A stretch of 64,000 nt of DNA from Scenedesmus sp. ARA3 (GCA_004335835.1 RWJK01001124.1:39242-103241), one strand, 5' to 3'. Counted from the stretch's first letter, positions 1-11,933 are shown. The notes: generated from the letters alone by a model not told the origin. Numbers and translations are program-made.

Positions 1-20
1 ACATGGTATAACATTCGCAG

Positions 21-2159
21 GTGTGCGCCGGAGGATCTGGCAAAGGAGCGAGGTGCAGTGATGGAGGAGCTGCGCATGTGCAACGACAGCGGGGGGCGCC
101 TGGCAGCCGCACACTGGAAGCTGCTGCTGCAGGGCTGCAGGTGTGTGGTTTTAGCGGCTTGCGGCAGGGTTGATAAGAAGCAGCACAGCAGCAGCAGCAG
201 CAGAGCTATGGCAGCATTACAGCTGTCAATGCGCCATACTAAGCGCCTGCTGGCTGAATCCAGATTGCAGTGTGCCGTCTAAATCTGGTTCGCGCTGGCT
301 CTATTTCGTGCTGACGCCAACCCAGCATCAGCGCTCTCACACAGATAACATGATCATCGCTGGCTTCTGCTGCCTGCATTTGACTGACTATCTGCCGTCA
401 TCTGTGTGCCTTGTTCTGCTGCAGGTATGAAATCCGGCTGCCCATTGGCCTGGAGTCAGTGGCTGCTGGTGCTTTGCAAAAACCAATCACATGCAACTGG
501 TGTATTGTGTTGCTGCAGGTATGAGAACCGGCTGCCGATTGGGCTGGAGTCGGTCATCAAGGGCGTGCCTGCTGATGCCATCGCAGCCTTCTACCGCCGC
601 TGGTGAGCACATGCAGCGGAACTGCTGCTGACAGCAGATGCAGTGAGGTGGTCCAGCATGTGCAACTGAATCCTGCCAGCAGCCAGCACATGCAGTTGTG
701 GTCTGCCAGCTGGCGTGTGGCACGAGGTGTTTCTGCAGCGCATATGCAGCTGAGCCATTTGCTGGCCACAACAGAAGCGCTGCTATTGCTGCCAGCGCTG
801 TACCTGACGGTGCTGATTGATGTGTTTGAGCCAACACATATGGTTTTGAGCACACCACGCATAGCTTGTTTACCTCTTCAGTCACCTGCAGTATGTCCTC
901 TAGTCAGGTCAACAGCAAGTTGGCTCCTCACGCATTGGCTCACTCACTCGACAACGCGCCGCGTGGCAACTTGAACAACATTTCCGCAGGTACCTGCCGC
1001 ACCGTATGGCAGTCGTGGCAGTTGGGGACTTCCCAGACTGCGCAGCAGTATATCACTCAGTCAGTCATCCGTTACTAATGACAACTTGCTTGCTGTCCGT
1101 ATGCCCTGCACCTGCAGGTACCTGCCGCACCGCATGGCAGTGGTAGCTGTGGGTGACTTCCCAGACTGCGCAGCAGTGCTGTCCCTCATCACGAAGCACC
1201 TGGGCCCGGCCTTTGAGGCTGCTGCTGCCGCTGGGCTGCTGGCGCTGCAGTGGGGCCCTGAGGTGCCGCGGGTGCTGCCTGACAGCTGGCAGCACAGCGA
1301 GCCCAGGTGGGTGCATGTTAAGTTGAATGCTGTGGGTTGCAATCAAGGCGCGTGTGTGGCTGGCTGCAGTGAGTCAGCTGTCACTCTTAGCACAGCGCAG
1401 CACAGCACAGCACAGCACAATGCGTGTGTGTTTTGTGGCCTACAGGCCTCGCTGCAGCGCGTCTGTTTGCCGGGGCTGCAGTGAGGGCCTGAGGTGCCGC
1501 GGGTGCTGCCTGACAGCTGGCAGCACAGCGAGCCAAGGTGGGGGATAATGACAAAATAGTTTTGTCGTCCAAGTTTGCTTGCAGCACAGCCGTATGTGCA
1601 TGCCAACACCGTAGTTTTAGCCCATTACAGCTTGCAACACAGCCGCACCTGTGCGAGCGGCACGCTCGTCTGGTATATGCGCTGGCTGCTGTCAGTGCAT
1701 GCAGCAGCCATCGGGGCAGCGCCGTTGTCAACCAAAGTCGCGGCACTACAGTTCTTGCCGCTGCACGTCTGACCAGCACGTTTCAACACATATCAGCGTG
1801 TACCTTTCACACTCATCCCCTGTGCAGGTTCTGCGTGTTTGCTGACCGCGAGGCGCAGGACAGCGGGCTGTACCTCAGCTGGAAGGTGCCCAGCAGGCCC
1901 ACAGCCACGCCCGCACAGTACCTGGAGGTCATGAAGGTGAGTGATGTTCAGGGGGCCATAGCTGTAGAAGCATGTTTCTGGGCCGACGCTGCACCCGCTG
2001 ATTGTGCTTGCAGGGCCTCGTCTTCTTGGCCTGCTATTGAATCTTCTGACATTGCTGCTGCTGCTGCTGCTGCTGCTGCTGTGGCTGCTTCAATATGCAG
2101 GACGTGCTGTTCCAGGCCTGCCTGAATGGCCGGCTGTACCGCCTGCTCAACCTCTTTCA

Positions 2160-2255
<96 letters not shown>

Positions 2256-2513
2256 CATTCCTGAGGATGTCCTGTTCCAGGCGTGCCTGACTGGCCGGCT
2301 GTACCGCTTGAGCAGGGGTCGTGACCCGCCCTTCTTCAGTGCCAGCCTCAGCATCTTGTTATTGCCTCCTCTGAGAGTCTGACTGCTGCTGCTGCTGTTA
2401 TTGCTGCTGCTGCCCGCGCCACTTTGTTTTGCAGGACGTGCTGTTCCAGGCCTGCCTGAAAGGCCGGTTGTACCGCCTCAGCAGCTTGCTGTTGCCTCCC
2501 CTAAGGTTCTGAC

Positions 2514-2544
<31 letters not shown>

Positions 2545-5500
2545 TCAATGTTTCAGGACGTTCTGTTCCAGGCCTGCCTGAATGGCCGGCTGTACCGCCT
2601 GAGCAGGGCACGCGACCCGCCCTTCTTCAGTGCCAGCCTGGCTGATGAGTCAGCATGCGCTGCGGTGGACATGTTCGTGCTGGGCGTGGTGTGCGAAGAA
2701 AAGCAGACGCTGCGGTAGGTGTCTGGGCCTCAGGGTATATGTCTGAAGCGTCTAGGGTTATTCAGCAACGAATCAGCATGCGCTGCGGTGGACATGTTTG
2801 TGCTGGGCATGGTGCAGGATGGGTTAAAAAAGGGTATCTGACAGCATGCTAGACGTGCTGTTGCTGTTGCTGCCACTGTACTTTTTCGCTTTTTGCTTTG
2901 TACTGTGAAAGTTTGCGTATGCTGTGTCGCCGCAGGGCGCTGGAGGCAGTGCTGGTGGAGCTGGCGCTCTCAAGTCTGCTTGCTCTTCAATACCATGAAC
3001 ATTAGCCATGTGTGTTATCTCTTTCTGTCGCCGCAGGGCGCTGGAGGCTGTGCTGGTGGAGCTGCCTCTGCTAACCTCACTTACTGTTATCTACGCATGT
3101 AACGTGTGTTGTATGTGTTTGCGGCACTGCAGGGCGCTGGAGGCTGTGCTGGTGGAGCTGGCGCGTGTGAGGCTGCACGGCTTCTCGCAGCGCGAGTTCA
3201 GCAACGCCGTCAAGAGCATGCAGGTGGGAGGGCGGTTCTTAAAGTCATGCTGCTGCAAAGCCTTCATCCAGTGTGCATACCATACTCAGGTTGTTTGAGC
3301 AGATGATTTGCGGGAGGTCTAGTTCAGCACACAGTCAAGAGCATGCAGGTGGGTGGGTGATGGGCTGGGCGTGCAGCTGCTGAACCGTTGTTGAATATGA
3401 TTGCAAACACCTCAGCGCCAGCTTCCATGCAATCCCTGGATTGTACATCTGTTACGCCAGCGCAGTCGCCCCCCATCGGCAGTCTCAAGCTCAGCTCATG
3501 CCTGGGCCAGCATGCCTGGGAGAGGGCGGAAAACATTGCCCCACATCCACATGCTTGTGCCTGCCCTTGCTCGGTGCTGCGCCTGCTGCTGCTGCTGCTG
3601 CGCCTGCCGCTGCTGCTGCTGCTGCGCCAGGCTGACATTGAGACCACCTACCTGGAAGCTGACCAGGGCTACTGCACCGACATACGGGACGAGTACGTGA
3701 GGCACTTCCTGGGCGAGGAGTTCGTGTCAGGTGCGGCAGTGTGGGCTTGCACAACATATCACTACTATTTCAAGTTTCATAATGTGTACTTTTATTTTTT
3801 ACTGTTTTTCCTTCATGTTTCAAGTGTTTTGAGGGCTTCAAAGTCGCGATTACGTCCATGTATGTATTCTTGAACCCCACACCCAACTTCCTTGTGGTTG
3901 CTCAAATGCGTGCAGGCCAGCAATACACGGCGCTCCACCAGACGCTGCTGCCGCTGATTACTGAGACCTCAATAGGCTCCTCCGCAGATCCTTAAGACCT
4001 GAACCCCTGCATGTACTTCCCTTTTCTTATCTTATCCTTCTGCAGGCCAGCAGTACGAGGCGCGGCTCAACAAGACGCTGCTGCCACTGATCACCGTGGA
4101 AGACATCAATGCTCGCGCCGCTACCCTGACTCACCGGCACAGCGCGGTGTTCAAGTCCGTAGAGCACAAGTGAGCAACGTGAAGCACTGGAATTGTGTTA
4201 TGTAATGGTTTTGAAAATAGGAGTTCAATCATGCCAAGCGCTGTTCAACTCCGTGGAGCACAAGTGAGCAGCAGGAGGCATCAGGTTCTGAAGATGTCTT
4301 TCAATCCAGCAAACCTTTCTCAGTATTGTCACAAGCCACTGACAAACTTGTTGATTGTACGCACTGGAAAAGCAGGCCTGATGTGTGAGTTATTCGTTTT
4401 GCATGCAGGAAGTGGCACAGCGAGGCTGCGCTGCGCAAGATGGTGGAGGCTGTGGCTGCTGCTGAGGCTGCGGAGACCATCAAGTCACTTTTTCTCGTGT
4501 GTTGGTTTTTCATTAAGAACAGCCTATGGTTGATGTAAATGTGTCTGCAGGAAGTGGCACAGTGAGGCTGCGCTGCGCAAGGTGGTGGAGGGCGTGGCTG
4601 CTGCTGAGGCTGGCGGCAGGATCGGGCCATGGGAGGAGCCCGAAATGCCTGACAGCATCATGAAGCAGGTGGGAGTTTTGAAGTTGAAGTTGAGTCAGCG
4701 CATGAAATTTGAATTTGAAATATTGTTTCAGATACATGTGATCATGGTGAGAAGGTGGCAAAAGTGTGTTGTAACACTGCTGCCTACAAGGTGACGGATC
4801 TAGCTTTATCCTGCACCCTCACATTTTTTGCCTCACCAGTGCTCACTCTTTCTGCCACCTGCCCGCAGATTCCCCAAGTGCCTGAGGAGTGGTACACCTG
4901 CTGCGGTTTAGAGCCTCCAGACCCTAGCCTGCCCTTATACCCCAGCATGCTGCTGGACGCTGAGTCAGCAGCAGCAGCAGCAGACAGCCTGGCAGGTTTG
5001 ACCGGTCAAACCGGCAGTTTGACTGGTTTGACTGGTTTGACCAGCCATGGCACAGCAGCAGTAGGCTCGCCACGTCAGCATGCGCACTCGCTGCATCAGC
5101 ATGCGGGATCATTCAAAAGTTGCAGCAGCTGCAGCGCGCAGCATGGCAGCAGCAGTGGTGAGGCAGCAGCAGCAGTAGAAGAGGTGCTGGAGGAGTTGAC
5201 AGCAGCAGTGGAGAGCAGCAGTGACCATCAGCAGGAACATCAGCAGCAGCCGCAGCAGCAGAAAACTCAGCAGGACCAGCAGCAGCAGCAGTTGCAAGCC
5301 GTAACAAGCGCAGTGCCACGGCAGCCTGGGGCCATGCTGTACCCAGGTGTTGTCAGCGAGCGGCTGTACCCTCAGCTGCAGCTGCGTGAACTGATGCTGG
5401 CCAACGGCATGCGGCTGGCCATCAAGGAGACAGATTTTTTGGCAGATGAGGTGCTGGTGACTGCAGTGGCAGTTGGTGGGTTGAGTGAGGTGAGGCCACA

Positions 5501-8500
5501 AATTTGAAGAAGTATAACATAACACACCACACAGATGTCAACAGGTCCGCGGTTTCAGCCAGTGACTGGCCATCAAACAAGCAGTATCATTGGCTGATGA
5601 GTTGCTGGTTTAGCGGTTGCCTGCAGTGTGATGTCCACCTGGTGGGTGATGCACTGGCGCACAGCAGCCTCAAACATTATGCTGCTGCATTCGTTCATTG
5701 CTTGACACTCAGAGCATGAAAAGGTTTACAACACAACACACGTAAAAGGTGCGCATGCTGCTGCACTGCAGGTCCCTCGCCCCTCCTTCTACACTGCCAG
5801 CATGAGCGGCGTGGTGGGCAGCCAGCTGGGCCAGTTTGGGCACAAGCCAGAGGTGCTGGGCGAGCTGCTGGCAGGTGGGGGCTGCAAAAGCAGCATGCTA
5901 ATATGACTAAGAACAAGTGATGAATCATTGATCATAAAGGCAAAATTTAAGTGGTTCAAAGGGCATAATGGGGCATGGGCAGCCAGCTGGTGCAGTTTTG
6001 GCTACAGGCTGAGGTGCTGGGTGAGCTGCTGACAGGTGGGAGAGGGGCTGCAGTGGCAACTGTGTTGACAATGTTGTGAAAGTCGAACCTCTTTTGAGAG
6101 AGGGTCGTTGCACGTGGATCCTGGCACCATGTTATGCTTCAGGGTGACCGACGGAGCAGCTGCTTGCCAGCCATTTGATGTGCTTGAGCTGCCAGGCTAA
6201 AGCCGCGACACAACTCACTCACTTTAATATCACTTTATCTGCACAGGCCGGCGGCTGTCGCTGTCTCCCAGCGAGGGCGCGTATGCGCGCAGCGTCAAGG
6301 GCAGCGCCTCCCCGCATGACCTGGAAGTGGTCGGGCAGCTGCTGCACAGCCTGATGACGTATGAAATGCAGCTAGAGCCAGGCGAGATGGACAGCGTTAT
6401 GCTGCAGGTGCGCCGTGCAAAGCTTTGAGGTCAATGGTTTGTGGATTGTAGGCTTGGGCATGACTCCCACACAGGTTGCAATTTGTTGCCCACCATTGCT
6501 CAACTTGCTGGTGCGTTGCTGATGCCTCACACTGACGCACTGAGGTGCAGCTGCGCAACTGCTGGCTTCTTTGCAGCTACTGGCTTACTCTGCTGGCCTC
6601 TGCTGTCTGGCTGTGCGTGCATTGATTTCTGCCTGCAGGTGTGTCAGGGCATGGAGGCTCAGCTGCTCTGTGCTGTGGCCTTTGCTGACACGTGCTGCAA
6701 TCTGTTGTTCTTGTCCGGCTGTCACTGCAGGTGCGCCAGGGCATTGAGGCGCAGCTGCGCAGCCCGCTGCACGCCTACCACAGCCGCGTGAGGCAGGTCA
6801 ACTACGACGCCTGCTACTTCTTCGACCCCATCACACTGCAAGAACTGGACAAGGTGTGGTCGAGGATCAAAGTTCAAGTAGTATAGAGCAAGCATGACAG
6901 CGTCATACGAAGTAGTTTTGCATAAAATTGCTCCGGCAGTAAACACTGCCGCAACTGCTTATGTGCTCGTGCTGTGGAGGAATGCCTTAGGGCCCTTGCA
7001 TGCTGACCAAAGCGTGCGCTGCTGCTGCTGCTGCTGCTGCCACCACCCGGCTACTGCTGCTGCTGCTGGTGCTGCTGCCACCACCCGGCTACTGCTGCTG
7101 CTGCTGCTGCCGCCGCAGGTGGATCTGGAGGCCTCCTGCAGCCACCACCGGTCCTCCTTCTCCAACCCGGCAGAGTTCACTGTCGTCTTTACAGGCAACG
7201 TGAAGTTCACGGCGCTGCTGCTGCTGCTGCCCCTATAGGTTGATCTGGAGGCCTCCTGCAGCCACCACCGGTCTTCCTTCTCCAACCCCGCAGAGTTCAC
7301 GGTCGTCTTCACAGGCAACGTGAAGTTCACGGCGCTGCTGCCTGTCATAACAACGTACCTGGCCACAATCCCTGCGGCCCCGGGGCGCGGCGGCCCGAGG
7401 GATTGCCGGACGCTGAGGCCGCTGCCGTTCAAGTTCCCTGAGCAACCTGTGGTTGAGGATGTGGAGGTGAGGCTCGCGGTTTACGCATCAGGGTGGAGTA
7501 ATTTTCAGGGGTGCAGGATCACGGGACTCTGACGCTGCTGCCGTGCAAGTTCCCTAAGCAGCCTGTGGTCGAAGAATGATGAGGAGGTGAGACTGCATTT
7601 CATTCAGTACTTGTATTTCATGGGCTTGGTGTGACATGTCATGCTGCTTTCACCATCATGGGGAGAGGGGCTGTGTATAAGCAGCTATCCGAGTGCGTGT
7701 GTGAAGTCATTGCTGGTGTCTCGTCACATTGACTGCGGTACGCCGCCGCTGCTGCTGCTGCCGCTGCTGCTCTAGGTGGACATGGTGTCCCCCTTAACCC
7801 AAAGCCAGATCACACTGCCAGTGGGCCTGGAGCGTGCTGTGGCGCGGGAGCAGCTGTGGTGGCTCAGCGCGGCATGCCGGCTGCTGGAGACGCGCCTGCT
7901 GCAGGTGTGGGGAAAAGATAGCTGAATTTTGAGGACAGCAACAGGAAGTAGGAACGCCCTGGAGGACTGGCATTGCTGCTGGCAGCAGCAGCTTTGCTTT
8001 GAGTTGGGTGCCGCGTACACCGTGGATGTGGCCAGCTTCTTCGGCTGCTGGCTAGTCACCAACCTTCCCTGCTGCGCGGTCCAGTGCCTGTTCAACTCAG
8101 CTGGCATGGCCAGAAAGCCAACCCTTTTCTTTCCCTGGCGCCCTGCCGTCCCTGACACCAACCCAAGCTGTGCCGCAGCGCCTGCTCTGATAACACATGG
8201 ATCGCAGAAGCTGCGCTTTGAGTTTGGCGACGTGTACACAGTCAGAGTGACCAGCTTCTTTGGCTGCGAGGCGCCTAAAGCTGCCCCTGTGGCATTTGCA
8301 GACTCACCAATTTTCCTTCTTCCTCTTTCCGCTTGATATAGGCAGCTCTGAGCGCCCTGCCGCCCCACATCGCATGCCTCAAGTGCTATGTGCTGTGCCG
8401 CACTGCCTTTTCTGCCTGCAGAAGCTGCGCTTTGAGTTTGGCGACGTGTACACAGTCAGTGTGGCCAGCTTCTTCGGCTGCGAGGCGCCCAGCAGCACTG

Positions 8501-10242
8501 GGGCCAAGCTGTGGGGTGACGTCAGCATCGCGTTCACTTGTGACCCCGCAAACAAGGTGAGAGGGTGGGTGGTATCGCCATGTTGACAACGGCAATGTGC
8601 GTCTGCCTGGCTGTGCTGGTGTCTGTTGAGCAGGGTTGGTCTGATGTCAGCCCCGCCTGTACCTGCTCGCCCTGCAAATGAATTGTATGCGTGCGTGTAG
8701 GAGGTACGGTGGTGACTGTACCTGTTATTGCCTGTCATATGTGCTGGGGGGATCGTTCAAATACAGCCTGCACAGCATTTGGTAGTGAGTGGCGTTTGCC
8801 GGTTATTTGGCTGTGCTGGTGCTTTGTAATGTTCTTCGGCAGGCATGTTGCAGCTCAAGACTGGTGTGACTCTCTGGGTGCTGCTGCTGCTGCTGCTGCT
8901 GCTGTTGCTGCTGCCACAGGAGCGTCTGGTTGAGCTGGCGCTGGCCACGCTGGAGCGGCTGCAGGAGGAGGGGCCCACACAGGCAGAGGTGGACACGCTG
9001 CTGTGAGTGACAGAGAGCTTGGGTTCAGTGCATTTGACTTGTGGAACTGCTGGCAAGCAGTACATTGTCTGAGAGCCAGCAGCACTCAGGTGCCAGTGTT
9101 TACGTCAAGCTCTGCACATGTGCGTGATGCACATGCTGTGCTAGACATACTGCGCTGTCCTCTGAGTGCACCTGGTGCACCGACACCTGTCACGCATGGT
9201 GTATGTCCTGCTGCTGCCACAGCTCCCCCAGCCCCCGCTGCTCCATTCCACTGCTGTTGATGCTGCTTCTGCTGTTGCCATTGCTGCTGCTGCTGCTGCT
9301 GCCGCCGCTGTAGCAATGTGGAGCGCTTCGACTGGGAGAACCTGCAGCAGGAGAACAGCTTCTGGCATGATGTGGTGGTCAACGGCTACCAGAGCAGGAA
9401 GTACGCGGAGGCAGGAGATTTGGACGCAGTCTGGGCGCGCATACGCGACTCGCGTGATGAGGTGAGCAGCAGCAGCAGCAGTAGTAATCGCGAGGCATGA
9501 TGTGGTGGTCAATGGCTACCAGAGCAGGAAGTACGCGGAGGGCGGAGATTTGGCTTCGGTGTGGGTGCGCATACGCGACTCGCGCAATGAGGTGAGGGGT
9601 GTTGGAAGTTGGGAAACAAAGGAAGTGGGCAGCAGCAGCAGCAGCAGCAAGGGCAGAGAGCTGTGATTGGACACACAGGCAGCGAGTGTCTTGCTGTGCT
9701 ATCAGTATGCCGGGGTGGTGGTCAACGGCTACCAGAGCAGGAAGTATGCAGAGGGATGGGACCTGGTTGCGGTGTGGGCGCGCATACGCGATTCGCGGGA
9801 TGAGGTGAGCAGTAGTAGCAGCAGCAGCAGCAGCAGCAGTAGCAATAGCGAGGCATGATGTGGTGGTCAACGGCTACCAGAGCAAGGAGGTACGCGGAGG
9901 ACGGAGATGTGGTTGCGGTGTGGGCGCGGATCAGGGAGTCAAGGGATGAGGTGAGACGCGGCGGCGGCAGCAGCAGCAGCAGCAGCAGAGAGGAAAGGAG
10001 CAGCAGCGATAGCGACAGCGACAGCGAGGCAGGGGGCCGTGGGCAGCAGCAGCAGCAGGGAAGGATGCAGAGGGAGGGGACCTGGATGCGGTGTGGGCGC
10101 GCACACGCGATTCGCGGGATGAGGTGAGGGGCGACGGCAGCAGCGGCAACAGCAGCAGCAGCGGCGGTGGCGGTGAGCAACTGGATACAGGTAGCAGGCA
10201 GGCTCTCACTTGCAACCTTACCGGTGGTTGTGACACTGGGTA

Positions 10243-10293
<51 letters not shown>

Positions 10294-10547
10294 AGGTCAT
10301 GGCGGAGATGACTCCACGGACGTTGCAGGCCATGCTGTGCCGGCTCTTCCCGCACCCCTGCCGCAGCAGATACACCGCTATCACTATGATGCCGCGCCCG
10401 CCAGGCTTGTTGGGCCGGCTGGCTTTCAAGTGGGCCACAGCCAGCAGCAGCACGCAGATCGCAGTGGCGGCTGCTGGGGTGGGCGTGCTGGTGGCAGCGG
10501 CGGCTGCTGCTGCTGTTATGGTGGCGCGGCGGCGGGCGGCGCAGTAG
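21..10547 (+). CDS. PqqL-like M16 (insulinase/pitrilysin family) zinc peptidase, 3' part, 19 exons
   Basis: Incomplete at the 5' end: the catalytic HxxEH region would lie left of the window. Exons read: 21-140, 519-602, 1118-1306, 1828-1936, 2557-2714, 3133-3223, 3631-3730, 4046-4169, 4551-4668, 4869-5489, 5772-5874, 6247-6407, 6731-6853, 7239-7466, 7776-7904, 8422-8556, 8920-9002, 9314-9461, 10296-10547. Together they stay in frame for 1024 residues to a TAG stop. M16 signatures are LAKERGAVMEELR, RLPIGLE, FYRRWYLPHRMAVVAVGDF, then a second M16 half (LRELMLANGMRLAIKETDF; GLERAVAREQLWWLSAACR; KLRFEFGDVYTVSVASFFG). The large exon at 4869-5489 adds a Ser/Gln-rich linker between the halves. The last exon ends in a hydrophobic Ala/Val segment followed by RRR, which looks like a C-terminal membrane anchor. 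Most exons have partial copies in neighbouring introns. Family assignment is secure; substrate and location are unknown. Confidence 0.88.
423..1534 (+). repeat. Partial tandem copies of M16 exons 2 and 3
   Basis: A 5' fragment of exon 2 with its acceptor lies upstream of the real exon (about 423-465; real exon 519-602). A 5' fragment of exon 3 lies at about 985-1045 (real exon 1118-1306), and a 3' fragment with the GPEVPRVLPDSWQHSEP coding and a degraded donor lies downstream at about 1488-1534. None can replace the intact exon without losing residues. Confidence 0.85.
2096..2815 (+). repeat. Four-copy array of M16 exon 5 with a (CTG)30 tract
   Basis: The DVLFQACLNGRLYRL coding start occurs at about 2098, 2266, 2434 and 2557. 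Only the last copy runs on to a full exon (2557-2714). The first three are 5' fragments with acceptor-like ends. A 3' fragment (SACAAVDMFVLG-like) follows at about 2776-2815. A pure CTG run of 30 units fills 2163-2252 between copies 1 and 2. Confidence 0.88.
2937..4480 (+). repeat. Partial copies of M16 exons 6, 8 and 9
   Basis: Exon 6 (3133-3223) has 5' fragments at about 2937-2972 and 3038-3072 and a 3' fragment at about 3322-3350. Exon 8 (4046-4169) has a 5' fragment at about 3916-3975 and a short 3' fragment at about 4240-4264. Exon 9 (4551-4668) has a 5' fragment at about 4411-4480. Acceptor CAG or donor GTGAG motifs are kept at most junctions. Confidence 0.82.
5971..6670 (+). repeat. 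Partial copies of M16 exons 11 and 13
   Basis: A 3' fragment of exon 11 (GSQLGQF..AEVLGELL-type coding plus donor) lies at about 5973-6037, downstream of the intact exon at 5772-5874. A 5' fragment of exon 13, with its CAG acceptor and QGxEAQL coding, lies at about 6638-6670, upstream of the intact exon at 6731-6853. Confidence 0.8.
7120..8280 (+). repeat. Partial copies of M16 exons 14 and 16
   Basis: Exon 14 starts twice: at 7120 (a roughly 100-base 5' fragment, nearly identical) and at 7239 (the intact exon). A 3' fragment with a frameshifted end lies at about 7515-7588. Exon 16 (8422-8556) is preceded by 5' fragments at about 7987-8055 and 8208-8275, both coding LRFEFG/LCFELG-type sequence. 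Confidence 0.85.
9495..10126 (+). repeat. Four downstream 3' fragments of M16 exon 18
   Basis: The intact exon is 9314-9461. Fragments of its VVVNGYQSRKYAE..WARIRDSRDE coding, each ending at a GATGAG|GTGAG-type donor, follow at about 9495-9592, 9710-9804, 9857-9951 and 10062-10124. They are separated by AGC/CAG trinucleotide tracts. Five nearly equivalent donors therefore lie within about 660 bases. Confidence 0.88.
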
Positions 10548-10570
10548 CTGCTGCTGTAGCAGTGGCTGTG

Positions 10571-11210
10571 GATGCCTGATTGGCCGGCTGGCTTTCAGGT
10601 GGGCCACAGCCAGCAGCAGCACGCAGATTGCAGTGGCGGCGGCTGGCGTTGGCGTGCTGGTGGCGGCGGCTGCTGCTGCTGCTGCTGCTGTGGTGGTGTC
10701 GCGGTGGCGGGCAGCGCAGTAGCTGCTGTTTTCAGCAGTGGGTGCGACGGCTGGTGGGGTGGGGGTGCTGGTGGCTGCTGCTGTGGCAGTGGCTGCTATC
10801 ACCATGATGCCGCGCCCGCCAGGCTTGATAAGGTCGGCTGGCTTTCAACTGGGCCACAGCCAGCAGCAGCACACAGATCGCGGTGGCGGCGGCTGGGGTG
10901 GGCGTGCTGGTGGCGGCGGCGGCTGCTGCTGCTGTTGTGGTGGCGCGGGGGCGGGCGGCGCAGTAGCTTCTGATGTAACAGTGTGGGTGGCGGCGGCTGG
11001 GGTGGGGGTGCTGGTGGCGGCTGCAGCTGCTGTTGTGGTGTCGCGGCGGCGAGCAGCGCAGTAGCTGCTGCTGTAGCAATGGCTTTGGCGGCGTTTGGGG
11101 TGGGCGCGCTGGTGGCGGCGGCTGCTGCAGCAGCTGCTACTGCTACTGCTGCTGCTGCTGCTGTGCCAGTGGCTGTAGCGCGGCGCAGTAGCAGCAGTAG
11201 GTGTGCGGTT
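10571..11210 (+). repeat. Tandem copies of the M16 terminal (membrane anchor) exon
   Basis: After the stop at 10547 the anchor coding (FKWATASSSTQIAVAAAGVG... RRRAAQ stop) is repeated to about 10722, at about 10740-10800 (partial), to about 10965, to 11063 and, degraded, to about 11190. Three downstream copies keep an open frame and a TAG stop. The stretch is otherwise non-coding 3' sequence; a TGTAA signal lies at 11244-11248. Confidence 0.85.
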
Positions 11211-11263
11211 GCTTGGGGAGTTGCAGCTGGTGTGCTTGTATGTTGTAATTATTGACGCGGCAG

Positions 11264-11933
11264 CGAAGTGCTGAGCTTGCAGCTTATTTGAATCTTTTGT
11301 GCTCAAGTGCAGGGCTGACATCTGAACATGATCAAACAGCACGTGCATGCACACGAGGTGGCAGCCCTCACCTTGGGCTGGCTGTTGCACTGACAAGCAT
11401 CTGCATGCCACTTTGTGGTCTTGTCTGCTATGCCTGTGCGGTTTTGGGGTCGGATATGCTCCAGCCAACATCAAATTCAAACAATACCGCCACCGATATG
11501 AGTTTGAGAGGTTCTGAGACGTCTGATGACCGTAGACACTGGCCAGGCCGCAGCTGGTGTGCACTGCTTGGGTGGTGATGTCAGCACTGTTAGATGCGCA
11601 TGTTGCCTCGCTGGTTGCTCTGCAGATGTTACCAACAACTTACGTGTTTACTCGGACGTATTATTCCGTTGCCAAAGCCACCCTGATCTCGACTGGACGC
11701 TCTCTTTGGAACGCTTCGTGTGCTCCTCTTCGTCGCAGCTCCTGCCCCGCATGCTTGCCCCTGCACCTGTGCAAAGTTCAACGTTGCGTTATAGCCATAT
11801 CGCTGTTCGTATAGTCTGCCGTCGAGGTCTTTTCAGGCCGGCAGCAGCGAAGCAGCACCAGCAAAAGCAGCAGCAGTGTGCTCGTCCCCAACACCTCCCA
11901 CTCCACCCCCAATACAAGCACCCCACCCCCACC
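11264..11933. other. Intergenic region and presumed 5' UTR/promoter of the VOC gene
   Basis: Between the repeat tail of the M16 gene and the VOC ATG. No exon-like coding was found. The last 60 bases are C/A-rich (CCCAACACCTCCCACTCC-like), as often seen in algal leaders. An open frame extends upstream of the ATG but lacks family similarity. Confidence 0.4.

Noticed and set aside
2157..2354. Poly-Gln, poly-Leu and poly-Cys open frames
   Set aside because: They are translations of the (CTG)30 tract in different frames, inside an intron of the M16 gene. The same applies to similar frames near 13040, 27330, 45200 and 51490.
7772..8368. Long minus-strand open frame opposite M16 exons 15-16
   Set aside because: It is the mirror of exon 16 and its fragments; it has no family features and crosses introns of the + strand gene.
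11557..11814. Open frames upstream of the VOC start
   Set aside because: No domain similarity, and the VOC domain begins only after 11934; more likely leader sequence.
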